The notes: generated from the letters alone by a model not told the origin. 64,000 nucleotides of DNA from Kamptonema formosum PCC 6407 (GCF_000332155.1 NZ_KB235903.1:125166-189165); one strand, 5' to 3'; numbered from the stretch's first letter, positions 45,056 through 53,745 are shown. Program-made: numbers and translations.

Positions 45056-45822
45056 AGTATGTCATTATTGGAGTAGAAGGGCCACACGATCAGGCATTTA
45101 CAGGTAAGGTTCTCAAGCTTTTAGGTTTTAAAGATTTTCGGGAAGATTTGAAAGGATTAAAGTCAAGTTTAGATCCTTTCTGGCGCAAATTTATTCCTAT
45201 TTATCCCAAACAAGGAAATTTGTACAAACGTCTTGATATGCCTTCTATTTTGTTTAATGATACTATCTCAGTAGCAATTTATGCAGGTGAGGGAAGCAAC
45301 CTTGTGACTACTTTAGATGATATTTTATTCAATAATCCTGAATATCAAACAGACTTGGGTGCATTTGGTATAGTTGCCGATTGTGACAAGTCAAATCCCA
45401 TTCAAATTGTAACAAAATATAGTAATTGCTTACAAAAATACTTTCCTAATTTTCCCAACCAAGCCGGTGAGGTAGACATCAATATTCCGAGAACAGGAAT
45501 TTATGTGTTGCCAGATAATGCTTCACAAGGCGTACTTGATACTTTGCTTTGCAGTTGTGGAGAGACAGCTTACCCCGTTTACATGGAGAGAGCTCGTTCG
45601 TATCTAGATAAATTTTCTGAAGAAGAGATGAAATCTTTAAAATGGAAAAATTTTGATTGCAACAAAGCTTTACTCGCTACTGTTGTCAGCGTTCTCAAAC
45701 CGGGGAAGACTAATACGGCAAGTATTGCTGATAATAATTGGGTGAGTGAGGAGACGCAGCAGCAAGTTCCGGCGTTGGCAATTTTTATTGAGTTTTTGAA
45801 GCAACTTTTGGAATTGAGTTAA
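45052..45822 (+). CDS. DUF3226 / TOPRIM-like protein
   Basis: 256 aa from a GTG overlapping the ATPase stop. IGVEGPHDQAF carries the TOPRIM-type glutamate (residue 9), and FGIVADCDKSNP carries the DxD pair near residue 107, as in DUF3226 proteins that accompany AAA ATPases. ARIFIEFLKQLL-type helices end the protein. With the ATPase it forms a split OLD-like module. Nuclease activity is inferred from the TOPRIM layout. Confidence 0.82.
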   Translation: MKYVIIGVEGPHDQAFTGKVLKLLGFKDFREDLKGLKSSLDPFWRKFIPIYPKQGNLYKRLDMPSILFNDTISVAIYAGEGSNLVTTLDDILFNNPEYQTDLGAFGIVADCDKSNPIQIVTKYSNCLQKYFPNFPNQAGEVDINIPRTGIYVLPDNASQGVLDTLLCSCGETAYPVYMERARSYLDKFSEEEMKSLKWKNFDCNKALLATVVSVLKPGKTNTASIADNNWVSEETQQQVPALAIFIEFLKQLLELS

Positions 45823-45919
45823 TAAGAGGGCGATCGCATTTATTTTGAGAGTGCGATCGCGTCACAGATCAAGGGCGATAGCCCTGTAATTTTTCCTGTC
45901 TGCTAAGTATGTTAAAATT

Positions 45920-45982
45920 ATGGAAGTTCAACCACGAGAAATACAGAACTACCTGAAAAAAACTCAAATTCCCAACAAGTAG
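45920..45982 (+). pseudogene. Remnant of a RelE/HigB-like toxin
   Basis: Twenty codons, MEVQPREIQNYLKKTQIPNK then stop. The first dozen match the usual start of the phage-derived Gp49/HigB-like addiction toxins; the remaining 80 or so residues are missing. Confidence 0.5.
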
Positions 45983-45983
45983 A

Positions 45984-46226
45984 AGCTACCATGAATACTT
46001 GATTTCTTCTCGAAAAACCCCCGAAAGTGTGGCGGGCTATATCGAGGTGATGTTGGAATTGAAGTTAGAAGATCCTGAACCTGAATTGCTACGAGCAGGA
46101 TTTAAAGATGTGATGCTTTTCAATCTTGATCTTAAAAAAATAGATTGTCTTCAGTTAGATCGACACTCAGTTAGTGGATGGCAAAAATTGCAGGTTGACA
46201 ATAATAGTAACAGCAAAGGCAGTTAG
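45984..46226 (+). pseudogene. Remnant of a HigA-like antitoxin
   Basis: SYHEYLISSRKTPESVAGYI resembles the N-terminus of addiction-module antidote proteins (SYHE.LI..LKDPE.AA.YIE.AL pattern). No proper start codon is in frame (a TTG at 45999 is doubtful), and the helix-turn-helix part is not recognisable. It follows the toxin remnant directly, the order of RelE-HigA modules. Confidence 0.55.
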
Positions 46227-46261
46227 GAACTCATTAATTGCTCAAACCCTCTTCTAACTTC

Positions 46262-46300
46262 TTCCCTTAGCCCCTAACCCCTAGCCCCTAGCCCCTAGAA
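46262..46300. repeat. Heptamer array (cccctag/cccctaa)
   Basis: Five units directly downstream of the PEP-CTERM gene stop. Confidence 0.85.
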
Positions 46301-46984
46301 TTAGGCTATTTTGCGATTGCGACGACGACGAGCGATCGCCATTCCACCAGCGCCAAGTGCCATACCAACCATAGTAATTGGTTCGGGTACTGCTTGGGCC
46401 GAAACTGTGAAGTCGTTGTAGTCGCCGTCACCCCACAGGGTATCCTCGAAGGAAATTGCCACAGGAGCACCAAAGGGACTTGCTGAGGTTTGGCTACCCG
46501 CACTATCGTAATTTACTCCCTCGGAACCACCAGTAGAATTAAACACCACTTGCTGGCTACCGCCATTGTGACTGCTTGTAGAGAATACAGTCGGTATGCT
46601 ACTGCCCCACAAAGTACTGGTGAGTCCTAAGCTATAGACTTGGTTAGCAAGAAATGTGAAGCTTGCGGTAGCAGAACCAACTAAGTTAGTGGCAGTTCCT
46701 AACCAGCTATTCGTACCATAACTATTGCCTTGATATCCTGCATCTGCGGTATTTGCTTTTGTAAACAGGCTTTTTAGCAGGACTTGATTGGCGTTATAAA
46801 CTCCCAAGGAAGATATGGCTGCTCCCTGAGACTTAAGGAATGTAAAGTTAACAGTGGTATCCTGGTCAAAACTAATGCCTGTAGTTCCAAAAGTGGCAGC
46901 GTTGGCTGATGTTGTTATACTCAGCATCGCAGTTAGGGCTGCGGCGGCTGCTAGTGTTACTTTAGTCAAATCTATAGTTTTCAT
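46301..46984 (-). CDS. PEP-CTERM sorted exported protein
   Basis: 227 aa. A Sec signal (MKTIDLTKVTLAAAAALTAM, cleavage after SANA) is followed by a beta-rich Gly/Ser/Thr domain ending AISFEDTLWGDGDYNDFTVS, a pattern found in DUF4114-type domains that may bind calcium. The C-terminus is VPEPITMVGMALGAGGMA then RRRRNRK: PEP motif, hydrophobic helix and basic tail. It should be recognised by an exosortase, which is not encoded here. A surface or matrix role is likely. Confidence 0.88.
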   Translation of the reverse strand: MKTIDLTKVTLAAAAALTAMLSITTSANAATFGTTGISFDQDTTVNFTFLKSQGAAISSLGVYNANQVLLKSLFTKANTADAGYQGNSYGTNSWLGTATNLVGSATASFTFLANQVYSLGLTSTLWGSSIPTVFSTSSHNGGSQQVVFNSTGGSEGVNYDSAGSQTSASPFGAPVAISFEDTLWGDGDYNDFTVSAQAVPEPITMVGMALGAGGMAIARRRRNRKIA

Positions 46985-47294
46985 AATTTTGCCTCTTCCT
47001 GGTAAGCCCTGTTCATAATTTCTATTATGGCCGATCCGATCGTGAATATTAACAGAATTCAGGAGGTTTCACGGAATCTTCACAGAAATTGAGCCTTTTA
47101 TGAAATTGACAAAAAATTAGTGAATGAATCTTTGCTGATGCTCGTAAGAGCGTAGTTTTTCTAGATCATCATGCTCCGTGAAGCTACGGACTCTGTGTCT
47201 AAGTTTGTCTTGAATAAGCCTGGGCGAGTTCCTGCTTCTCAGTGATTTTACGGACTTAGTGCCTAAGTTTGTCTCAAATGAACCCTTAGCCTGA

Positions 47295-48596
47295 TTAAGG
47301 ATTGGCAAAAGTATTGATTTCGCCTCCGCCAATATAGCGTCCGGGAATGGGACGGGGTAATGAGACTGGCTCGCTGGTAGGCCCAATCGGTTGCCATGTC
47401 TGATTTACTTGGTTAGAGGTAGCTCCAAAGTTAGGGTTAGGTGATGAAACGGATGGAAATCCTAGATTTCCTGAATTGGTAGAGTTGGAGTTAATTACTT
47501 TGCTTCCCTGAATGGCACTAGGAAAAGCTGATTGCCCGAAATTGTTTGGGAGTGATGATTCTATCCCTGGTACTGTTGATGGAGGTGTGGGTAGTGTAAT
47601 AGGTTGAACTTCTGGAATAGGATCTGAGCTATGCAAATTGGTCTGGTAAGGATTGTTACCCTGATTATTTGGATAGGAATTGTGGGACTGGTTAATTTGA
47701 TAGGGGTTAGTTAGGGGGTTAATTGGAGCAGGGCTATTGAGTTGGATGCTACTTGTTGGCTGGGGAGTTAGGGTCGTGCTGGGTATACTTGGATTGAACC
47801 CCGGAAAAAGTTCTGGAGTAGTTGCAGGAGGGTTTGAAAATGGAGGTTGATTAGCTGTTAAAACCGGATTTGCAGTTGGTTTCAAAGGAGAATTACCAGA
47901 GTTGGTAACATCAGAAGTCTGGGCTGTTTTTTGAGGGGGAGAGTTAGCCGATCTGTATTTTTCCATTGCTGCTTGTAGAGGACTTACAGATAACGAATTT
48001 GGGCTGGGCTTTCCAGAATTGGGGGAATTGGTAGCAGATACGGAAGTGCCTGTGGCTGGAGATGCAGATTCTTTCGCCAACTCCCCGCCTACAGCAGAAT
48101 TAGTCAAATTAGCAGCAGAATTGGAATTAAACAGATTCTTATTACCGGATATGGGGACAGTTGTAATTTCGGAGTCGGGAAGGGCGAAATATCTGTCGGT
48201 AAAGGAGGAGTTGGGAGCGATATCTGGTTTTGCAGTTTCCAAGCGGCGATCGCGAACTTCATCAAACAAACCCTTCGCGATCAGCACGGGACTATTGAGT
48301 AAAACAGAACTTGCACTGGAGCGGTTTAACTGGTTTACCAAGACTGGCACTGTGTCGATATCGGCGGCAATCATCCTGTCTTCGAGAGATAGCCCGATAT
48401 TTCGCTCTGTAGTAGTTGAGGAAGTAATTTCTTCCTCGTCAAGGTTCAACCATTCTGGATGTACTGACACTTCCCAGAGAAATAATCCACCTACAGCAAA
48501 AATTACCGTTGGTATCCACACTGTAGGCTGAGTCAAGGGTCGAAACTGGGCTGCGAGATGGCGGATAGATGTAGGGAGTAGTTTAAAAGCAGACAT
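47295..48596 (-). CDS. Membrane-anchored Asn/Pro/Ser-rich low-complexity protein
   Basis: 433 aa. One membrane span at about 28-43 (WIPTVIFAVGGLFLWEV) follows a short basic N-terminus. The outer part is first ordered (NIGLSLEDRMIAADIDTVPV), then from about residue 145 becomes a linker rich in N, P, S and T with degenerate NPYQ/NNQ motifs (TNPYQINQSHNSYPNN), ending PRPIPGRYIGGGEINTFANP. It may span the periplasm or cell wall. No family recognised. Confidence 0.7.
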   Translation of the reverse strand: MSAFKLLPTSIRHLAAQFRPLTQPTVWIPTVIFAVGGLFLWEVSVHPEWLNLDEEEITSSTTTERNIGLSLEDRMIAADIDTVPVLVNQLNRSSASSVLLNSPVLIAKGLFDEVRDRRLETAKPDIAPNSSFTDRYFALPDSEITTVPISGNKNLFNSNSAANLTNSAVGGELAKESASPATGTSVSATNSPNSGKPSPNSLSVSPLQAAMEKYRSANSPPQKTAQTSDVTNSGNSPLKPTANPVLTANQPPFSNPPATTPELFPGFNPSIPSTTLTPQPTSSIQLNSPAPINPLTNPYQINQSHNSYPNNQGNNPYQTNLHSSDPIPEVQPITLPTPPSTVPGIESSLPNNFGQSAFPSAIQGSKVINSNSTNSGNLGFPSVSSPNPNFGATSNQVNQTWQPIGPTSEPVSLPRPIPGRYIGGGEINTFANP

Positions 48597-48871
48597 AGTT
48601 TTAGGAATTAAAAATTAAAAATTAAAGATTGAAAATAGGTAATTACGATCTGGTCAGAGTTGTCACTAAGTTGCTAAGATTGTTTAATTGGGTAATGGTT
48701 GAGTTTTTTTTGATTCTGAGTTGGGATTTAGAAAAATATTTGACTCTATCCTAATATATCATAAGTACAGCGATCGCTAATGTATGGGGTGTCAGCAGCG
48801 ATTCGGGAAAGTGTAAACAGCAAGCCGATTGCTTGCTGAAAAGAACAAACAGGGGATGTGAGATTTTCACT

Positions 48872-49603
48872 ATGAAAAAAATAGTAGAAGTTGTAGCGGA
48901 TCGAGAGGCGCTCACACAGCGATCGCTCGAAGTTATCCGCTCTCAAATGCAAGCAGCCATAGCAGAACGCGGCATCTGTACAATTGCTCTAGCTGGAGGG
49001 AGTACGCCTAAGCCCGTCTACGAAGCGATCGCAGCTTGTGACTTACCTTGGGATCGAATTCACGTATTTTGGGGTGACGAACGCTACGTACCGCCAGAAC
49101 ACCCAGATAGCAATCAGCGGATGGCTCGTCAGGCTTGGCTGGACAAAGTGAAAATTCCCGCAGCAAACATTCACCCGATGCCCACCACTGCTGGCGATCC
49201 TGTAAAAGATGCCCTTACTCACGAAACTCAGCTACAGGAATTCTTTAAAGTATCGGCTCTTGAGTTTCCAACTTTCGATATCATTTTGCTAGGAATTGGG
49301 GATGATGCTCACACAGCATCGCTGTTTCCGGGAACAGAGGCCTTGCAAGTGCGCGATCGCCTGATTACAGTAGGTAACAAAGACGGTCAACCCCGGATCA
49401 CATTTACAGTACCCTTAATTAATCACGCCCGCAGCGTCATCTTCATCATCGCCGGGGCTAGTAAAAAACCAGCTCTCGCGCAAATTTTTGCCCCTTCAGG
49501 TGACGACATTACCTACCCCGCCCGACTTATCCAACCAGAAGGCGAACTTTGGTGGCTATTAGATGCAACGGCGGGTGAAGACCTACAGTCGCAAAAGGCA
49601 TGA
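48872..49603 (+). CDS. pgl: 6-phosphogluconolactonase
   Basis: 243 aa. Hydrolyses 6-phosphogluconolactone in the oxidative pentose phosphate pathway. Signatures: TIALAGGSTPKPVYEAIA near residue 42, HVFWGDERYVPPEHPDSN near 66, and LLGIGDDAHTASLFPGT near 145. The start ATG gives MKKIVEVVADREALT; an upstream frame extension has no family similarity. No zwf or opcA neighbours. Confidence 0.95.
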   Translation: MKKIVEVVADREALTQRSLEVIRSQMQAAIAERGICTIALAGGSTPKPVYEAIAACDLPWDRIHVFWGDERYVPPEHPDSNQRMARQAWLDKVKIPAANIHPMPTTAGDPVKDALTHETQLQEFFKVSALEFPTFDIILLGIGDDAHTASLFPGTEALQVRDRLITVGNKDGQPRITFTVPLINHARSVIFIIAGASKKPALAQIFAPSGDDITYPARLIQPEGELWWLLDATAGEDLQSQKA

Positions 49604-49683
49604 CAATTGTTAAGATATGACCGTCTACTTGTCTGTTCTGACAGCGGCGGTTCTCTAAGACACAGCCGGTAAAGGAGAAATCA

Positions 49684-50472
49684 ATGATTGTCTGTCCTAA
49701 TTGCAATCACCAAAACCCTGATGGAGCCAACCAGTGCGAGGCTTGCTACACGCCTTTACCCGCGACTGCCAGTTGTCCCAACTGCGGCGCGGCTGTTCAG
49801 GCTGATGCTACTTTCTGCGGACAGTGCGGCTTTAACCTGCATCCAAGTTCTTCAACCCACGAGGCTGAGACAGCAGTTGCAGGTGCCTCAACTATTCCGC
49901 CAACAGTTGTATCTCCGGCTGTGCCTAATTTAGTGTCACCAGATCCGTTGATTGAACCTGAACCTTCAGTAACAATGGCGGTAGCATCGCCCAATCTGGA
50001 AAAATCCAGTGCTAACAGTGCTGTAACTGCTGCCCCTGCACCGATTGAGGTTCCAGTTGCACAGCCAGGTGCTCAAGTTTCAGCTCAAAGCTCTCCCCCT
50101 GCGGCAATGCCTGTAGGAGGAGCCGCGAGAACTCAACTGCAACAGCAAGCGGCGCGGCTGGTACACATCCAAAGTAATACTGCGGTTGAATTACCGGCAA
50201 ACTTATCGGTAATTCACATCGGCAAACCAAATGACCTTGTGCCGCCAGACGTTGATGTTTCAGGATTTCCTAATTCTGAAGTGGTTTCTCGCACCCACGC
50301 GGATATCCGAGTGGAAGGAGATGCTTATTACATCGAAGATGTCGGCAGTTCCAACGGCACTTACATTAACAATACTCCCCTGTCTAAGGGAAATCGCCAT
50401 CGGTTGCGGCCTGGCGATCGCATCTCTCTAGGCAAAGGAGACATGGTTTCATTTTTATTTCAACTCTCTTAG
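49684..50472 (+). CDS. Double zinc-ribbon plus FHA domain protein
   Basis: 262 aa. Two zinc ribbons lie at the N-terminus (C4, C7, C18, C21 and C31, C34, C45, C48; CPNCNHQNPDG and CPNCGAAVQADATFCGQCG). A Pro/Ala/Ser linker (55-155) follows, then an FHA domain (about 180-262) with SRTHADIR and VGSSNGTYINNTPL. FHA domains bind phosphothreonine, so it should read out Ser/Thr kinase signalling. It is next to a second FHA gene on the same strand. Partner kinase not in the window. Confidence 0.9.
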   Translation: MIVCPNCNHQNPDGANQCEACYTPLPATASCPNCGAAVQADATFCGQCGFNLHPSSSTHEAETAVAGASTIPPTVVSPAVPNLVSPDPLIEPEPSVTMAVASPNLEKSSANSAVTAAPAPIEVPVAQPGAQVSAQSSPPAAMPVGGAARTQLQQQAARLVHIQSNTAVELPANLSVIHIGKPNDLVPPDVDVSGFPNSEVVSRTHADIRVEGDAYYIEDVGSSNGTYINNTPLSKGNRHRLRPGDRISLGKGDMVSFLFQLS

Positions 50473-50553
50473 AGCAATTTTGGATTTGAGAGTTCAAATC
50501 TCAAATCTCAAATTGCTACTTGGGGCTCCCTACCAACACTCTAAGTTGCCAAT

Positions 50554-51030
50554 GTGATTAAGCTCACTCTGCTACATCCATTGCAGTCTATACCCGTCCG
50601 AAGCTGGGCCTTTGAAGACGAATTGGTCGTTCGGATTGGTCGCTCTACTGATAACCACGTCGTTCTTTATAGCGCTGTCGTCTCCCGCCGCCACGTCGAG
50701 TTGCGGCGTACCGGTGTGAATTGGGAAGTGATTAATTTGGGTACGAATGGTACTTACCTGGATGGCAAACCCATAACTCAGGTTCCGGTTGTGGACGGTT
50801 TGATCATTCATTTGGCTCGCTCTGGCCCGAAGATTCAAATTCACTTGGAGAAGCAAGAACCAAAACCACACTCAGGAAGAGTTGCTGTGAAGCCAAGAGA
50901 TACTAAGGCAGTGAACGATCGCGAGGCGCTGGTGCAGATTAGCGTGATTTCTGTGGGCGACTATCCCCATAGAGGGCCGTCTAAGGAGGAGGATTTAACG
51001 GAGGGAGATTGCAAGCGTGATAAGAGTTAA
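50554..51030 (+). CDS. FHA domain protein
   Basis: 158 aa from a GTG giving MIKLTLLHPLQSIPVRSWAF. The FHA domain spans about 1-105 with RIGRSTDNHVVL, SRRHVELR and NLGTNGTYLDGKPI, the residues that bind pThr. The C-terminal 50 residues are charged and probably disordered. It lies 81 bases after the zinc-ribbon FHA gene and probably shares its transcript. Confidence 0.87.
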   Translation: MIKLTLLHPLQSIPVRSWAFEDELVVRIGRSTDNHVVLYSAVVSRRHVELRRTGVNWEVINLGTNGTYLDGKPITQVPVVDGLIIHLARSGPKIQIHLEKQEPKPHSGRVAVKPRDTKAVNDREALVQISVISVGDYPHRGPSKEEDLTEGDCKRDKS

Positions 51031-51075
51031 TAGGAGCATTGGGTGGGGTGAGGGATAGGCGGGGGCGCAAGTCTA

Positions 51076-51258
51076 CTAACTTACTTTGCTAACTTTTGAG
51101 ATACTAGATTTTCTGCCGTTTCTGGGGTTATCAACCGCTTTTGCTAACTCTTTCGGAACAGAATGCAAGCGATCGCGTATCGGTACTGCATCGGTTTGCA
51201 ATACCGCCAAAAAAGGGTCTTGATTCTGGGCAAAATTGCGCGGAAAATCCCCCGTTAA
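51076..51258 (-). pseudogene. C-terminal fragment of an unidentified protein cut by the IS element
   Basis: About 60 codons (VLTGDFPRNFAQNQDPFLAV ... AVPIRDRLHSVPKELAKAVD) ending at a TAG. The frame has no start of its own outside the IS end. I do not recognise the family. It is probably the tail of a gene truncated at the IS boundary. Confidence 0.35.
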
Positions 51259-52064
51259 TACCAATTCTCCAAAATTATGCAACAGTAGCTAGGGCTGATA
51301 AAATATAGTCCCATCCGGCTATAGATGCTATTTCTTCTGTTGAAAATTCTCCCAGAAAAACGCAAACTTTTTCTTTAAGACCCTCTAGATTTTCATAGAT
51401 TCCCCAACTTAGTTCTTGTTTTATGTGTGACCATATTCTCTCAATTGGATTCAATTCAGGACTGTATGGTGGTTGAAAAATAAGTAAAATGTTATCCGGT
51501 ATTTTTAGCCTACTACTTTTAGTTTTTTTTAAACTCTATACCCGCCGCTTTGTCTTTTTTGATGCTCGAACGTCTTGGTACTTTTAATTTAGCTTTCATT
51601 CGATAGTGTAATTGCTTGTGTAATGTTTGATACTTGACTGATATTTGATATTTCTCTTCTACCCACTTACCAATTTCTTTATAACTTTTAAATTCACATG
51701 ATTCCTCACTTAATTTCTCTGATAATCCAGCTATTACAGATGAAGGGATTACTCTAGGTCTACCAGTTGATTTTCCGATTTTTAGCAGTGCGGGTAGACC
51801 GCCAAAACTATATTGTTTTAACCATCTATTTACAGTTATCCTATGTACCCCTAAACGTTCTGCTACATCTGTAAGGCTGGGACTTAATCCCGCTTTTAAC
51901 CAATAAAGTGCCTGAATTTTTTGTCGGTTAGTTATAGTTCGCTGCTGCGACAAAATTATTTTTAACTCCCCAACGCTTAAATCAATTCTTTCTTGGTAAT
52001 TTACTTTCATGCACCACTCCTCAAAATCTCATTATTATTATAGCATACTTTTAGGGAAATGGTA
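51259..52064 (-). mobile_element. Internally deleted IS630/Tc1-type insertion sequence
   Basis: Flanked by TA (51259 and 52063) with terminal inverted repeats ccaattctccaaaattatgc and, on the other strand, ccatttccctaaaagtatgc. The size of about 0.8 kb is less than the roughly 1.1 kb of intact relatives because the middle of the transposase is missing. It separates a DUF6883 remnant from the FHA region. Confidence 0.75.
51275..52010 (-). pseudogene. IS630-family transposase, internal deletion and frameshift
   Basis: The N-terminal 163 codons encode the helix-turn-helix part (LTDVAERLGVHRITVNRWLKQY, GRPRVIPSSVIAGL). After FKKN the frame stops, and a different frame encodes the end of the DDE domain, LLIFQPPYSPELNPIERIW with the last catalytic Glu, then ENLEGLKEKV. 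The two middle catalytic Asp regions are absent. It cannot be active, but could be moved by a related transposase. Confidence 0.82.
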
Positions 52065-52066
52065 TA

Positions 52067-52231
52067 CCATCTATTCCTGGCAAACCGACAGTTCACGGGT
52101 TAAGATTTAAGGTACGAATTAGAATTACAGGACTAAATAGCCAAGAAGGAACGCTTGTCACCAGTTGGCAAATAGATGTAGGAAAAGATATACCTAGACT
52201 AATTACAAACTGGTTAGAAGTAGATAGATAA
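52067..52231 (+). pseudogene. DUF6883-like protein, N-terminus removed by the IS
   Basis: 55 codons, IPGKPTVHGLRFKVRIRITG ... DVGKDIPRLITNWLEVDR, ending 16 bases before the DUF4926 start. The pattern fits the C-terminal half of DUF6883, a family often paired with DUF4926. The beginning is missing at the IS right end. Confidence 0.6.
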
Positions 52232-52247
52232 TGATAGGAGGTCAAAC

Positions 52248-52523
52248 ATGAAAGCCCAACTTTACGATACCATTCAAACCTTGGTTGATATTAATGCCGA
52301 TTTTGACCACCGCGATCGCATTATTCCCAAAGGTACGGAAGGATCAATTGTCGAATGTTACGAAAATCCCGAATTATATGCAGTCGATCTAGCTATTCCT
52401 AACGATAAATTTGTAGGCGGATTTGAGTATGAAAATGTCATGCTTAATCCCACACAATTTACAACATTAGTAAATTCTGTAGAGATGGGCGAATACTCCT
52501 ATGCAGATGATAAGGTAGAATAG
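52248..52523 (+). CDS. DUF4926 family protein
   Basis: 91 aa with the small beta-barrel pattern of DUF4926: ALY/LYDTIQTLVDINADFDHRD, IIPKGTEGSIVECYENPELY and YAVDL, an SH3-like fold. The start follows a strong taggagg site. The family commonly follows DUF6883 or similar genes in cyanobacteria and is suspected of a toxin-antitoxin-like role; that is not proven. Confidence 0.78.
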   Translation: MKAQLYDTIQTLVDINADFDHRDRIIPKGTEGSIVECYENPELYAVDLAIPNDKFVGGFEYENVMLNPTQFTTLVNSVEMGEYSYADDKVE

Positions 52524-52572
52524 TAGAAAAAGTCAGATCGGAAATCAACTTTAACAAAAATAATAACTCAAA

Positions 52573-52656
52573 ATGGTAAATACCTATCGTTTAAAAGCTA
52601 GGGAACTCGATCAGAGCTTTTTAGAAAGATTAAAAGCCACTTATGGAGATCAATAA
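52573..52656 (+). pseudogene. Broken antitoxin-like gene
   Basis: MVNTYRLKARELDQSFLERL runs to YGDQ, then TAA; in the same frame IEISISNLTTFQLW follows. This resembles the small cyanobacterial antitoxins that begin YRLKASELD..FLE.LK and continue with EIEI.. after a Gly-Asp. The stop makes it a likely pseudogene. Confidence 0.5.
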
Positions 52657-52830
52657 ATAGAAATCAGCATTTCTAACTTAACAACATTTCAGTTGTGGAT
52701 GATAAGGTATAATAGAAATCAAACAAACAATAAAGAGATATTTAACCAGAATTGGTATGATATGCTATCATTAACTTGTCAACCAACTTAAACAAGATCG
52801 ACTGCTAAAAATTAACAGGAGTTAACTCTC

Positions 52831-53181
52831 ATGCAACTAGAAGACTACTTCAATTTTTTACGCCCCGACGACATTCGGGTAAAAGGGACGCGGATTGGCA
52901 TTGAAACCATCCTTTATGATTTTATCCATCGCGCCCGCACTCCCGAGCAAATTCTCCAATCTTATCCCTCTTTAACTTTGGAACAAATTTATGCAACTAT
53001 CACTTATTATTTACATAACAAAGAAGCGATTAGCGCCTATCTAGCTGATTGGTTAGAATGGAGTCACCAACAATGGAAAGCTCAAGAACTAAATCCCCCA
53101 CCAGGAATTATTCGACTAAGAAAGCTTAAAGCTGAATTAGAATCTCAACAGAAAGCGCATGAGTCTCAAATACTTGCTTGA
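52831..53181 (+). CDS. DUF433 domain antitoxin-like protein
   Basis: 116 aa. DUF433 core: DDIRVKGTRIGIETILYDFI, then RTPEQILQSYPSLTLEQIYATITYYL, a helix-turn-helix-like fold. The C-terminal helix (RLRKLKAELESQQKAHESQ) is likely the toxin-binding part. Such proteins are partners of DUF5615 PIN-like toxins; the following frame overlaps it by 23 bases and is a broken DUF5615. It was probably an antitoxin and repressor. Confidence 0.83.
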   Translation: MQLEDYFNFLRPDDIRVKGTRIGIETILYDFIHRARTPEQILQSYPSLTLEQIYATITYYLHNKEAISAYLADWLEWSHQQWKAQELNPPPGIIRLRKLKAELESQQKAHESQILA

Positions 53182-53496
53182 TGAAAATTTACACCCTATT
53201 TATAAAAGACAATTAATTGAAAGCAATCCTAATTTAGTTGTCTGGAAAATAGGTGAGCCTAATTCACATCCTTTAAGCACTTTAGACCCAGAGATTTTGT
53301 GCTGGTGACAAACAATCGTAAATCAATGCCAGTTCACTTGGCTGAACATATTGAACGCGGGGGTCATGTCCCAGGAATTTTTATTTTGGGTACTAAAATT
53401 AGTATTGGTGAAAATATCAATCAACTAATTTTTATTGCCAAATCCTCTTTTGAGGATGAGTATCAAGATCAGATTATCTATTTACCCAAAATTTGA
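53159..53496 (+). pseudogene. DUF5615 PIN-like toxin, frameshifted
   Basis: The ATG gives MSLKYLLDENLHPIYKRQLI with the first PIN-like acidic residues (LLDENL), up to TLDPEIL, then CW and a stop. Another frame continues FVLVTNNRKSMPVHLAEHIE ... GIFIL, the second half of the family. About 22-25 bases between PEI and FVLVTNN appear deleted, causing the shift. The toxin of the DUF433 pair is therefore dead. Confidence 0.75.
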
Positions 53497-53499
53497 TAT

Positions 53500-53667
53500 A
53501 GCACTGAGTTGTGGTGGTTAATCATTCCAGAATCAGAAATTATTTTAGTAGTATTTTCAGGACAATGACTAGAGTTGTAACAGGATGCAACTCCGTTGCC
53601 AATTTTCAAGGGAATCGAGTTAGAATTAATACTAGAAACAATTTTTAGCTGGTTGAAGTGTAGTTAA
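53500..53667 (+). pseudogene. Remnant of the C-terminal part of a Uma2 family gene
   Basis: One frame reads STELWWLIIPESEIILVVFS, then two stop codons, then QDATPLPIFKGIELELILET and IFSWLK. This order (strand with W(V/L)I.P.., ... ATPLPIF.G.EL.L..IF) matches the end of Uma2 endonucleases. The N-terminus and catalytic part are absent. Confidence 0.55.
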
Positions 53668-53745
53668 GTTAACAACAGCGATCGCAATACCCCAGATATA
53701 AGCGCGATCGCGATCTGAAAACAAACCCCTTTTTGGAGAACTATT

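Noticed and set aside
47117-47386. 89-codon minus-strand frame after the low-complexity membrane protein gene
   Set aside because: It overlaps the true gene in another frame and runs through a direct repeat.
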